Source of the DNA: Acidobacteriaceae bacterium | GTDB taxonomy: Bacteria; Acidobacteriota; Terriglobia; Terriglobales; Acidobacteriaceae | Direction: 5' to 3' | DNA length: 39,494 nucleotides | Assembly (NCBI GenBank): GCA_025355385.1 | Contig: JANXZS010000145.1 | Location: forward strand, 1 to 39,494 | In this document: positions 18,190-26,380 of the stretch, in pieces | Layout of the letters: each line of letters opens with the position of its first letter | Numbering within the stretch: position 1 is the stretch's first letter | Notes under the pieces: model-generated | Seen by the model: the letters and a program-made list of their open reading frames with translations, nothing else | Databases searched by the model: none | What the model was told of the DNA's origin: nothing | Program-made: the position numbers and the translations under genes

Positions 18190-19149
18190 CTATGCCTTCG
18201 AACTGGTGGCGGGATCACGCAGTTCCACATGCTCTCGGAACCACGGCAGCGTTAGTGCCAGTCCTTCCCGTAGATCGATCTTAGGCGACCAGCCCAGCAA
18301 TTCTGTTGCCCGCGTTATATCAGGCTTGCGCTGCTTGGGATCATCCTGCGGCAAGGCCTGAAAGGTAATCTTGCTGGAAGACCCAGTCAGGTTGAGAATT
18401 TCCTGCGCACAAGCGACCATCGTGAACTCTTGCGGATTCCCGATATTTACCGGCAGATGCTCGTTGCTTCGAGAGAGTCTCATGATGCCGTCGACCTGGT
18501 CTGAAACGTAACAGAAGCTGCGCGTCTGACTGCCGTCCCCGTAGATGGTGATGTCTTCGCCGCGCAGTGCCTGCGACAGGAAGTTCGAGATCACACGACC
18601 GTCGCGGATCTGCAGTCGGGGCCCGTAGGTATTGAAGATACGCACCATGTGAGTGTCCGCCCCGTAGTAGCGGTGGTAGGCCATGATGAGCGCCTCGGAG
18701 AATCTCTTCGCTTCGTCATATACCGATCTTGGACCGATCGGATTGACATTGCCCCAGTAAGTCTCTGGCTGTGGATGCACCAGAGGATCGCCGTAGCACT
18801 CTGATGTGGAAGTGTGAAGGAAACCGGCGTTATAGCGCTTAGCGATCTCCAGCGCCTCGCGCGTCCCGTATGACCCCACCATCAGCGTCTCTACCCCGTG
18901 GACCATGTAGTCCACAGGACTCGCGGGGCTCGCAAGATTGAATACGTAATCCACTTTGCCCACGTCGAACGGAGTGGTTATGTCCTTCTCGACAAACTCG
19001 AACTTCGCAGAGGATGCAAGATGAGCAAGATTCGCTTTCGTCCCGGTCAGCAGGTTGTCGACACCCACTACGTGGTGGCCTTCGGCAAGAAGCGCATCCA
19101 CCAGGTGAGATCCAAGAAAACCGGCCGCTCCCGTTACCATTGCCCGCAT
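18190..19149 (-). CDS. uxs: UDP-glucuronate decarboxylase (UDP-xylose synthase)
   Basis: Makes UDP-xylose from UDP-glucuronate with NAD+ recycled in the active site. The 319-residue short-chain dehydrogenase has the Rossmann motif GAAGFLGS (7-14), [10 protein letters not shown] (113-122) and the catalytic pair Tyr144/Lys148 in YDEAKRF. NPIGPRS and the [16 protein letters not shown] stretches are typical of UXS rather than of UDP-galactose 4-epimerase. It has no N-terminal membrane anchor, as usual for bacterial forms. Its ATG immediately follows the TAG of the upstream UDP-glucose dehydrogenase, so the two form one metabolic unit from UDP-glucose to UDP-xylose. Confidence 0.93.
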   Translation of the reverse strand: MRAMVTGAAGFLGSHLVDALLAEGHHVVGVDNLLTGTKANLAHLASSAKFEFVEKDITTPFDVGKVDYVFNLASPASPVDYMVHGVETLMVGSYGTREALEIAKRYNAGFLHTSTSECYGDPLVHPQPETYWGNVNPIGPRSVYDEAKRFSEALIMAYHRYYGADTHMVRIFNTYGPRLQIRDGRVISNFLSQALRGEDITIYGDGSQTRSFCYVSDQVDGIMRLSRSNEHLPVNIGNPQEFTMVACAQEILNLTGSSSKITFQALPQDDPKQRKPDITRATELLGWSPKIDLREGLALTLPWFREHVELRDPATSSKA

Positions 19150-20607
19150 CTAGCGCACCGCCCTGTCGATCAGATTCGATGTGGGCTGAGGCGCATGCGT
19201 CGGTCTGCCGACACTCATGTATGTGAAACCAAGACCCGCCATTTGCCGCGGATCCAGCAAATTTCTGCCGTCGAGAAGGATGGGATACTTCAGCCGTTGC
19301 TTAATGTCGCTGAAGTCGAGTTGGGTGAACTCCTGCCAGTCCGACAAAATAATAAGCGCATCCGCCTGGTTGGCGACGGCGACAGCCTCGTCGGCAAACG
19401 TCACGTCCTGGTCCACGAAAAGTTTTCTGGCATTGGGCATAGCAGCCGGATCGTAGGCCGCGATAGAACAGCCTTCGACCAGGAAGGCCTGCACCATCCG
19501 TATGGCCGGCGACTCGCGAATATCGTCCGTGCCGCCCTTAAATGAAAGGCCGAGTACGCCCAGCCGCTTACCGCGTAGTGTCCACAGAGCCGAGCGGACC
19601 TTCTGCAGGAACCGTCTTTGCTGATTGTTGTTAATGCTCTCAACGTTCTCCAGCAGTGCCAGATCGAGCCCCATCTGTGCACCCACCGCACGGAAGGCTT
19701 TCACATCCTTGGGAAAGCACGAACCGCCATATCCCAAACCGGCTCTGAGGAAGCTGCCCCCGATTCTTTTATCGGTCCCCATCCCGTTTGCGACCTCGCC
19801 AATGTCTGCGTTCGCCGCTTCGCACATATTCGCCACACAATTGATGAAACTGATCTTCATAGCCAGAAATGCGTTAGAGGCGTGCTTGATTAACTCCGCG
19901 CTCTCTGCGCCTGTGCGGATCAGCAGCGCCGGGGAGGCCTGGCTGCACACGCCCGGAACGCTGGCTTCCTGGTCGTAGTACTCGCCCGAGGTCAGCGGCC
20001 GATAAATACGCTGCATGATCGCGAAGGCGCGGTCGCTGTGTGTCCCCACGACGATTCTGTCGGGATGCAGAAAGTCCTGCACCGCGGTACCCTCTCGAAG
20101 AAACTCGGGGTTGGACACGACATCGAAATGGTTCTCGGGAACTTGGTTGCGACTCATGATCCGGGCTATCCATCCGCTGGTGTAGACCGGAACCGTGCTC
20201 TTCTCCACAATCACTTTGTAGTCGGTCATCGTGCGCGAGATTTCGCATGCGACCGACTCTACATAGGAAAGATCCGCATCGCCGTTTTCCGTCGAAGGCG
20301 TTCCAACGGCGATAAAAATAGCGTCGGAGTTCTCGACCGCCGTTATCAGGTCTGTCGTAAAGTTCAGGCCCTTTCCATTATGCCGGGCCAGCAACTCAGG
20401 CAGCAGATCCTCGTGAATGGGGATATGCCCCTGCTGCAGTGAAGCAACTCGCGCCTGGTCGATGTCCACGCACATAACCTGATGTCCCAGCTCAGCGAAA
20501 CACGCGGCTGCGACAAGCCCAACGTAACCGGAACCGACGATTGCAATTCTGACGGGCTCCTCCGCCTGCGACTCAGAAGGCGCAGAGAAGTCATGAATCA
20601 TAGACAT
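19150..20607 (-). CDS. ugd: UDP-glucose 6-dehydrogenase
   Basis: Oxidises UDP-glucose to UDP-glucuronate with two NAD+. Length is 485 residues. NAD-binding GSGYVGLVAA (25-34), EKSTVP (135-140), NPEFLREG (166-173), the central helix with ESAELIKHASNAFLAMKISF (in part), and catalytic Cys297 in GYGGSCFPKD are all intact, as is the UDP-binding C-terminal domain. A stretch at about 207-230 is longer than in most relatives and holds a Cys. The start at 20607 has GAGGGA seven bases upstream. The product is used directly by the abutting uxs gene. Precursors of this type feed exopolysaccharide, matching the sugar transferase at 8454-9980. Confidence 0.95.
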   Translation of the reverse strand: MSMIHDFSAPSESQAEEPVRIAIVGSGYVGLVAAACFAELGHQVMCVDIDQARVASLQQGHIPIHEDLLPELLARHNGKGLNFTTDLITAVENSDAIFIAVGTPSTENGDADLSYVESVACEISRTMTDYKVIVEKSTVPVYTSGWIARIMSRNQVPENHFDVVSNPEFLREGTAVQDFLHPDRIVVGTHSDRAFAIMQRIYRPLTSGEYYDQEASVPGVCSQASPALLIRTGAESAELIKHASNAFLAMKISFINCVANMCEAANADIGEVANGMGTDKRIGGSFLRAGLGYGGSCFPKDVKAFRAVGAQMGLDLALLENVESINNNQQRRFLQKVRSALWTLRGKRLGVLGLSFKGGTDDIRESPAIRMVQAFLVEGCSIAAYDPAAMPNARKLFVDQDVTFADEAVAVANQADALIILSDWQEFTQLDFSDIKQRLKYPILLDGRNLLDPRQMAGLGFTYMSVGRPTHAPQPTSNLIDRAVR

Positions 20608-20976
20608 GCGTAATCCCTCAATCGAATTCTTCTATGACAGCTAAGAGAGCAGAGCGCTACCTCTAGGTTGCCTCCGCCCTGAGCATCTCGCAGCCCGCGC
20701 GCGGGGGAGCGAGGTCGGCCAAGATCGGATGATAAAAATGAACCCTCAATCAGTCTATGGAAGCGAGGCGGCGAAGTCATCGAATAAGTTGCGATCAGCC
20801 CCCCGTTATCTATGAAGCTGGCTCGAGAGGCTGTTAGTCAAATATCTTTCGTGGGAGTTTCTTCCGGTTATTCAACTGCAATAATGCCGTCTAGTTTCCT
20901 CGCGTCGTTGGGCAAACGAGTCAATATCCAGGCTGACTAACACCACGAAACATCACCACGTACATCGAGTCCACGG
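20608..20976. other. Divergent promoter region between ugd and LuxR-type regulator
   Basis: 369 bases between divergent genes with no plausible coding frame. It should hold the promoters for ugd-uxs and for the regulator. No consensus sigma70 pair stood out strongly enough to place. Confidence 0.4.
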
Positions 20977-21663
20977 ATGGGCAATAGTCCTACCAGAATA
21001 TTGATCGCAGATATCAGCCAGACGAGTTGTGACGGTCTGGGGCGCGCCTTGGCGCGGTTCCCTGATTTCCGCCTGGTAGGTTATGCTTTTAATTGCTCCG
21101 AACTGATCAGGCTCGCTACCGATCACGATGCCCACATCGCCATCGTTCGGGAGGCCTTGAACGATGGTCCCCGCTCCGGTCTCACCGCCATCCAGCGATT
21201 GGCACGCTTTCACCCTGACACCCGTTCCCTGCTTCTGGCTGAGCATCTTGAACGCGAGGATGTAGTCAGCGCCTTCCAGTCGGGAGCGCGCGGAATCATG
21301 GCCTATCCGGCGTCTGATTTTGAGATGCTGGCGAAAGCCGTCATGCAGATCCATAATGGGCAGATCTGGGCAAACAGTCTGCAGTTGCAATACCTCGTCG
21401 AAACCCTCTCGCAAATCAAGCGCTCACCCATTGTCACGGCCGATGCCGAGGCATTATTAAGCAAGCGCGAGCAGGAGGTTCTCATGCTGCTCGCCGAGGG
21501 CTTCTCCAATAAGGAAATTGCCGCCTCTCTCCACGTCAGCGAACATACGGTAAAGAATCACCTCTTTCGCATGTTTGACAAGCTCGGCGTGTCCAGCCGC
21601 ATGGAAGCCGTGCTGGCCGCCTTCGGCTCCGCTTCTTCCCTGCCCCGGCCCACCATTCAATAG
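20977..21663 (+). CDS. LuxR/NarL-type regulator with degenerate receiver
   Basis: 228 residues. The N-terminal 125 residues have the size and secondary-structure rhythm of a receiver domain. However, the acidic pocket is replaced (ADISQTS instead of an Asp pair), and the expected phosphoacceptor segment reads IAIVREALNDG, without the usual Asp-hydrophobic-x-hydrophobic-Pro pattern. The C-terminal LuxR domain is intact: LSKREQEVLMLLAEGFSNKEIA, then HVSEHTVKNHLFRMFDKLGVSSR (in parts). It therefore binds DNA but is probably not controlled by Asp phosphorylation. It lies divergent to ugd-uxs, so control of UDP-sugar or polysaccharide genes is a reasonable guess. The ATG at 20977 has only a weak ribosome site. 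Confidence 0.88.
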   Translation: MGNSPTRILIADISQTSCDGLGRALARFPDFRLVGYAFNCSELIRLATDHDAHIAIVREALNDGPRSGLTAIQRLARFHPDTRSLLLAEHLEREDVVSAFQSGARGIMAYPASDFEMLAKAVMQIHNGQIWANSLQLQYLVETLSQIKRSPIVTADAEALLSKREQEVLMLLAEGFSNKEIAASLHVSEHTVKNHLFRMFDKLGVSSRMEAVLAAFGSASSLPRPTIQ

Positions 21664-21901
21664 CACCTTGAAGTACTGCTGAGAGTCGCGAAGTGCGGCA
21701 CCACCACGTCAGATTCCGCCCCTCGCCCGCCAGCGCTTCACTGAACGCACCGGCTTCGCATCGGTACCACAATCTTTTTTAACGATGTACGCCGCATCAG
21801 AGCCTGCAGATATAAATATTTAACCCCGTCACAACCCTCCCCTGTCGCCGCCCATCGCAAGACAATGCCCCTAATCTCTGGCAAAATATCTATGGGAGTA
21901 C

Positions 21902-22876
21902 ATGAGCATGGAGAGACGCGATTTTCTGAAGCAGAGTGCATTCGCCGCAGCGGCCGCTGCGGCATCCAGCAATGTTCCGGACGCGCTGGCCGAATCAAGC
22001 AACACCCATTCCATCCCGCGGCGGAAACTCGGCAAAACCGGCGAAAGCCTCTCCATCATCGGCATGGGCGGCATCGTCGTCATGAACGCCGAGCCCGGCC
22101 AGGCGAAGAACGTCGTCGCCGAGTCTGTCGATCGCGGCATCAACTACTTCGATGTCGCCCCCAGCTACGGCAATGCACAGGAGCGCCTCGGTCCCGCTCT
22201 TGAGCCCTACCGCAGCAAGAGTTTTCTCGCCTGCAAAACAGATGCCCGCGACAAAGACGGTGCGCGCAAGGAACTCGAGACGTCGTTGAAGTTGCTAAAG
22301 ACCGATCACCTCGACCTCTACCAGTTCCACGCCCTCACCAAGATGAAGGAGCTGGACCAGGTGCTTGGCTCCGGCGGTGCGATGGAAACATTCGAGGCCG
22401 CACGCAAGGAAGGCAAGATCCGCTTTATAGGCTTTTCCGCTCATTCGGTTGAGACGGCCCTTTCCGCACTGGATCGCTACAACTTCGATACCATTCTTTT
22501 CCCGGTGAATTGGGTGCTTTACTCCCGCGCCAATTTCGGGCCTCAGGTGCTGCAGCGTGCGCAGGAAAAAGGCGTCGGCATTCTCGCACTCAAAGGAATG
22601 GCGAAAACTACCTGGAGCGTTGACCAGCAGAAGAATCATCCCCAGCCGAAGTGCTGGTATCAACCAGCAGGCTATCCGCAGGAGGCCTCTCTCGGCCTGC
22701 GCTGGACGTTGGGCCACCCTGTCACTGCAGCGCTACCTCCCGGCGACGAAACTTATTTCCGCCTGGCCATGGACGTGGCTCAGGGCTATAAGCCTCTCGA
22801 TCACGCAGAGGAGCAGGCCCTACTGGGTCGCGCACCCGACGTCGCGCCACTCTTCCACCTGGGAAATTCAGTGTGA
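21902..22876 (+). CDS. Tat-exported aldo/keto reductase
   Basis: 324 residues. A twin-arginine signal (RRDFLK at 5-10, then an alanine-rich hydrophobic stretch) is followed by an aldo/keto reductase barrel. The tetrad is complete: Asp84 and Tyr89 in YFDVAPSYG, Lys112 in CKTDA, and His143 in YQFHAL. Substrate is unknown; Tat export implies the cofactor is bound before export. GGGAG five bases before the ATG at 21902 supports this start. It is followed by tRNA-Leu and secG. A second, only distantly similar Tat-exported aldo/keto reductase lies at 24101-24973. Confidence 0.9.
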   Translation: MSMERRDFLKQSAFAAAAAAASSNVPDALAESSNTHSIPRRKLGKTGESLSIIGMGGIVVMNAEPGQAKNVVAESVDRGINYFDVAPSYGNAQERLGPALEPYRSKSFLACKTDARDKDGARKELETSLKLLKTDHLDLYQFHALTKMKELDQVLGSGGAMETFEAARKEGKIRFIGFSAHSVETALSALDRYNFDTILFPVNWVLYSRANFGPQVLQRAQEKGVGILALKGMAKTTWSVDQQKNHPQPKCWYQPAGYPQEASLGLRWTLGHPVTAALPPGDETYFRLAMDVAQGYKPLDHAEEQALLGRAPDVAPLFHLGNSV

Positions 22877-22943
22877 GCACTTGCTTTAACGGCGGCCGCA
22901 ACAGACACGCGTAAAGAGCTTTTAGTTCTTCGAGTTGCTTTGT

Positions 22944-22949
22944 TATACT
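22944..22949 (+). promoter_or_regulatory. -10 element upstream of tRNA-Leu
   Basis: TATACT lies 24 bases before the mature 5' end of the tRNA. The expected -35 position holds only TTTAGT (22921-22926, three of six consensus bases) at 17 bases. A stable-RNA promoter here is plausible but not certain. Confidence 0.4.
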
Positions 22950-22972
22950 CGGTAGGGCTGATTCTACGAAAT

Positions 22973-23057
22973 GCGGAAGTGGCGAAATTGGCAGACGCAC
23001 CGTCTTGAGGGGGCGGCGCCGCGAGGCATAGGGGTTCAAGTCCCCTCTTCCGCACCA
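22973..23057 (+). tRNA. tRNA-Leu (anticodon GAG)
   Basis: An 85-base class II tRNA with encoded CCA. Acceptor GCGGAAG pairs with CTTCCGC. The D-arm is GCGAAATTGGCAGACGC. The anticodon stem CCGTC/GGCGG (23000-23004, 23012-23016) encloses TTGAGGG, with anticodon GAG at 23007-23009. A variable arm follows, then the T-arm GGGGTTCAAGTCCCC. It reads CUU/CUC codons. secG begins 62 bases downstream. Confidence 0.97.
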
Positions 23058-23119
23058 ACGAACAACCCACACATTTCCCGGGCAACTGGCCCGGCTGAGG
23101 TCCTTCAAGAAATATCAGA

Positions 23120-23422
23120 ATGAGCTATCTACTCGATTTCGTCATTGTGGTTCACATCATTGTCTCGCTCTTTTTGATTGGTGTTGTCCTGCTGCAGCAG
23201 GGTAAGAGCGCAGACCTCGCCGGGGCTTTCGGCGGCCAAGGATCGCAGACGGCCTTTGGGCCGCGCGGCGCAGCCAACCTGCTCACTCGGTTAACCGCCT
23301 GGTCGGCAATTCTATTCACCTGCACCTCCATCAGCCTAACTATCTTGATGGCTCGCACCCATGGATCGCACTCCGTGCTCGAAGGAACAACCACCTCAGC
23401 GCCGGCAAAATCCGGCAAGTAG
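23120..23422 (+). CDS. secG: Preprotein translocase subunit SecG
   Basis: A 100-residue inner-membrane protein. The first TM segment includes VVHIIVSLFLIGVVLLQ. The conserved cytosolic loop QQGKSADLAGAFGGQGSQTAFG (in part) follows, then the second TM segment (WSAILFTCTSISLTILM) and a short hydrophilic tail. This is the canonical SecG layout; SecG assists SecYE in protein export. The gene follows tRNA-Leu(GAG) and ends in a strong terminator. Confidence 0.95.
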   Translation: MSYLLDFVIVVHIIVSLFLIGVVLLQQGKSADLAGAFGGQGSQTAFGPRGAANLLTRLTAWSAILFTCTSISLTILMARTHGSHSVLEGTTTSAPAKSGK

Positions 23423-23446
23423 CGACCACTATCGAGCGCGGCACCC

Positions 23447-23473
23447 AAGGCAGGCCACGAGCCTGCCTTTTTT
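23447..23473 (+). terminator. Rho-independent terminator after secG
   Basis: A perfect nine-base stem AAGGCAGGC (23447-23455) / GCCTGCCTT (23461-23469) with loop CACGA is followed by a run of six T overlapping the stem end. It is 25 bases past the secG stop. Confidence 0.9.
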
Positions 23474-23590
23474 ATTGCCCCCTTCCTTATCAAGAAAGTG
23501 CGCCACCAATGACTTTAGTGCTGTCATAACTTGTCCCGACTGCACTATGGTGGGCAGGCTCCCCTCTAGGCAAACTGCTGCTTTCCACAA

Positions 23591-24046
23591 TTGAGTCAAC
23601 GCGCTTCGAGGCCAGGACTGTCTTTTCGTTCGATCTTTGTCGCCGTGGTCATTGCATTCGCGCTCATTCTCTCTGCCTTCCCCATGAATCGTCAGCGCCC
23701 TAAGGCCGAGATCCAGCGGCCCACTGCCGACTTCGTCCGTGCCTCGGGCAAGTGCGCCGAATGCGATGCCTGCATGCAGCACTCAGTGGTGCATGAATAC
23801 GAGATGAGCGCCCACGCCAAAAAGGGCATCAATTGCCTTGACTGCCATCAGCCAAGGGATACGCCCGCCAGCGGAGCGAAGGCTACTCGACCGCTTCCTG
23901 TCCGGGGATTGCAGCCACCCCCTACCTCGATGCGCCAGCGCCTCAAGAAGGTCGCCGGAGAGGCTGCATACCGGCCACCTTCGGCATGTAATGTCGTCCG
24001 CCGCCGCTTGGTAATCGACCCAATACTGGTCTACTTGACGCAGTAG
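23591..24046 (+). pseudogene. Decayed multihaem cytochrome c fragment
   Basis: A 151-codon frame from TTG 23591. An N-terminal membrane anchor (IFVAVVIAFALILSAFP) precedes a segment recalling hydroxylamine-oxidoreductase-like multihaem cytochromes: KCAECDAC, SVVHEYEMSAHAKKG, then NCLDCHQP. The first haem site reads CAECD instead of CxxCH, a change one base could make. The second, CLDCH, is intact. After HQP the expected further CxxCH sites are absent and the sequence is Pro/Arg-rich in all forward frames. It is most likely the 5' remnant of a longer gene. No good ribosome site precedes the TTG. A small functional monohaem protein is possible but less likely. Confidence 0.6.
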
Positions 24047-24100
24047 AACAGCATTGTTTACCGTCTTCTCAACGTAAGTCCATTGATGGAGGGAGCGTCC

Positions 24101-24973
24101 ATGCTTCGGAGAGACTTTTTACGTCGCGCCACTATTGGGTTAGGTGCCGCCTGGATCAGCAGCAAGGCCGGCAGAGCCGCTATCGTCGACATTCCGCCGC
24201 TAGCTCAGAAATATCACGCCCACGACGACGTAATGCTCGGCAAGACGGGCATCCGGACCAGCCGCCTCGCGATGGGTACCGGCACCATGGGTGGCGGAGG
24301 TAGATCCAATCAAACACACCTTGGAACGGACTACTTTACCTCGCTCCTCCTGAACGGCTATCACGAAAACGGCCTGCGCTTCTTCGATTCAGCCGACTCC
24401 TACGGGAGCCATCCCTATGTCGCCAAAGCACTCAAGCAACTCCCTCGCGACAAGGTCACTGTCCTGACCAAAACGGACACGCGCGATGCAGCGGGCGTTC
24501 ATGCTGACCTCGATCGATTTCGCCGCGAGCTTGGTACGGACTATATCGATGTTGTCCTTATCCACTGCGTCACGGAGGCGGACTGGACCACGCGCTACCG
24601 TGGCGTAATGGACGTCCTCTCCGAGGCAAAGCAGAAGGGGATTATCCGTGCCCACGGAGTTTCCTGCCACAGTATTCAGGCATTAAGGGCTGCCGCGGTC
24701 TCTCCCTGGGTAGAGATCGACCTGGTTCGCCTCAACCCGATCGGCTCACATATGGACGCCGATCCCGAAACTGTCATAGGAGTTATCAAAGAAATGCGCG
24801 CCGCTGGCAAGGGTATCGTCGGAATGAAGATTCTCGGCCAGGGTGACATGCGTGACCGTCCGTCGGAGGCAATCCGCTACGCGCTCAGTACCGGCCTACT
24901 GGACGCCTTTACGATTGGCGCCGAGTCACAGAAAGAACAGCATGATCTCACGCGCCGCATCGACGCTGCCTGA
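24101..24973 (+). CDS. Tat-exported aldo/keto reductase
   Basis: 290 residues from ATG 24101, chosen because GGAGGGAG lies just upstream; earlier in-frame TTG/ATG codons at 24083/24086 lack this. A twin-arginine signal (LRRDFLRRATIGLG) leads to an aldo/keto reductase barrel with tetrad Asp96, Tyr101 (FFDSADSYG), Lys124 (LTKTD) and His155 (LIHCV). The C-terminal cofactor-binding part is shorter than usual, ending soon after FTIGAESQKEQ. Its neighbours are a cytochrome remnant upstream and the TPR-CHAT cassette downstream. The substrate is unknown. Confidence 0.9.
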   Translation: MLRRDFLRRATIGLGAAWISSKAGRAAIVDIPPLAQKYHAHDDVMLGKTGIRTSRLAMGTGTMGGGGRSNQTHLGTDYFTSLLLNGYHENGLRFFDSADSYGSHPYVAKALKQLPRDKVTVLTKTDTRDAAGVHADLDRFRRELGTDYIDVVLIHCVTEADWTTRYRGVMDVLSEAKQKGIIRAHGVSCHSIQALRAAAVSPWVEIDLVRLNPIGSHMDADPETVIGVIKEMRAAGKGIVGMKILGQGDMRDRPSEAIRYALSTGLLDAFTIGAESQKEQHDLTRRIDAA

Positions 24974-25083
24974 TTGACGTTTATCCAGACTGCCGAAGCG
25001 ATTCCAATGATCGCGTCCTGCTATTGAGCGGAAGTCAATCATAAGGATTCCGCCTCTCGCCGCGGATAAGCAACTTTGCTCGA

Positions 25084-25347
25084 ATGGAAAGAGACGCCGT
25101 GAAGGCTGACGACGAGAATGCGGGGTCAGCATTCGGTGGTAGGAAGGTCCCCTGGCGCACAGGAATATGGATTCTTCTGCTCACTTTAGCGGTGTGGTCT
25201 TTCTTTTACGTCAAGCAGGCGCAACTCGACGCTGCTTCCACCGGTGTTGTTGCGCTGGCAGTAATCATCTTTGTATTCGCGGCGCAGTGGCTCTGGTCAC
25301 TCATTCGGCGAAGTAAGAAGATAGGAGCGGAAAAGAGCAATGAGTAA
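25084..25347 (+). CDS. Small two-TM membrane protein
   Basis: 87 residues with two hydrophobic segments (IWILLLTLAVWSFFYV, about 28-43, and GVVALAVIIFVFAAQWLW, about 54-71) and a basic C-terminal tail. I recognise no family. ATG 25084 is given, but GTG 25099 has a better ribosome site (GGAAAGAG) and would give 82 residues. Its end overlaps the next gene by eight bases, so it belongs to the TPR-CHAT cassette. Confidence 0.65.
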   Translation: MERDAVKADDENAGSAFGGRKVPWRTGIWILLLTLAVWSFFYVKQAQLDAASTGVVALAVIIFVFAAQWLWSLIRRSKKIGAEKSNE

Positions 25348-26380
25348 TTTCGATCCTCACGGCACCAAGGCATCTATAGTGCTGCTGATCTTGTGGGTTG
25401 CACATGGATGCCTGGCTGAGGGCCTGCCCGCCGACCAGCCTCATGGCAGCGGCCTGCAGGTCGTCTGCAGCCTTGAGCAGCCGGTTGTTTGGGCACAGGG
25501 ACAAGTCTCGGCGGCGGTATTGGTCGCCGCGCCAAAAGGGTCGCGTGTGCGTTATCTGTGGACGGCGACCGCGGGCGGTTTTGTAGCGAAGCCGGGCTCT
25601 CAGGCCAGACTCAACAAGCAGGGCGACGAAGCCAACGTGCAGTGGAGCCCCAACGGGGCTGCCCCAGGCGTCTACACTGTTACGGTGCAGGTCACGGATG
25701 CGACGGGGGCTTCGGGCTCCTGTTCGCTCGACGCTCTAGTCAAGGAAAAGAAGCAACGCCGAGATGCCTCCGATGGCGGCGAGTTAGGCAGCGAAGCGGC
25801 GCGCGCGCTGCTCGTCAAGGGGCGCACAGAGCGCAAGGGTTACGGGCTCTACAGCTACATTCTGTTCGCAGCAAGACCGGATGCAAACAACAGCGATCGA
25901 TTTCACGCGGTGCTGAAGAGCTATCTAAACCTCGAAAACGTGAACCTGGAAGCAAATTTCAGACTCGCACAGCTCAATGTCACGTATGTACCGGTTACCG
26001 CTGCGCCCCAGGAGGATCCTCCGACCCTAATCTCGTTTCTCGCGCAGTATGATTACTCCCGCGCGCGCTTCTTGCTGGCAAGCCTGCCCAGGGAGGAAGG
26101 AGACGGTCCCTTCATCGTCTCGTCAATTTTGCCGCTGCAAGGGCCCGGGACCGAGACGGGACCATATATTATCCAAAATCTTTCGACTGTACCCGTCAGC
26201 GTCATTCCCCTTTGGATGAAGCAGTTCCGAAGCCAGACGACGCAGCAACGAGTCTGGGAGCGGAAAACGATAGGCAATATGGCGCTCGAGCTGCGCACCG
26301 CCATCGCAATTGCTGCGGAAGGTCTTCCCATGGTGCAGAAGGCGGTAAGCTCGTTGATCGTCATCACGCCAACGCCTTGA
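25340..26380 (+). CDS. Secreted PKD-like protein of the TPR-CHAT cassette
   Basis: 346 residues. A hydrophobic N-terminus (ASIVLLILWVAHGCLA) is probably a signal peptide. Residues of about 35-135 look like a PKD/Ig-type beta domain (RYLWTATAGGF, APGVYTVTVQVTDATG). The C-terminal 200 residues (from about YGLYSYILFAARP) are of no family I know. They include a hydrophobic, partly helical end. The start overlaps the previous gene by eight bases, and the stop TGA overlaps the TTG start of the TPR-CHAT gene. A partner role with the CHAT protein is inferred from this coupling. Confidence 0.75.
   Translation: MSNFDPHGTKASIVLLILWVAHGCLAEGLPADQPHGSGLQVVCSLEQPVVWAQGQVSAAVLVAAPKGSRVRYLWTATAGGFVAKPGSQARLNKQGDEANVQWSPNGAAPGVYTVTVQVTDATGASGSCSLDALVKEKKQRRDASDGGELGSEAARALLVKGRTERKGYGLYSYILFAARPDANNSDRFHAVLKSYLNLENVNLEANFRLAQLNVTYVPVTAAPQEDPPTLISFLAQYDYSRARFLLASLPREEGDGPFIVSSILPLQGPGTETGPYIIQNLSTVPVSVIPLWMKQFRSQTTQQRVWERKTIGNMALELRTAIAIAAEGLPMVQKAVSSLIVITPTP

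Noticed and set aside
23591-24046. Complete hydroxylamine-oxidoreductase-like multihaem cytochrome
   Set aside because: Only one intact CxxCH is present and no frameshifted continuation carries more.
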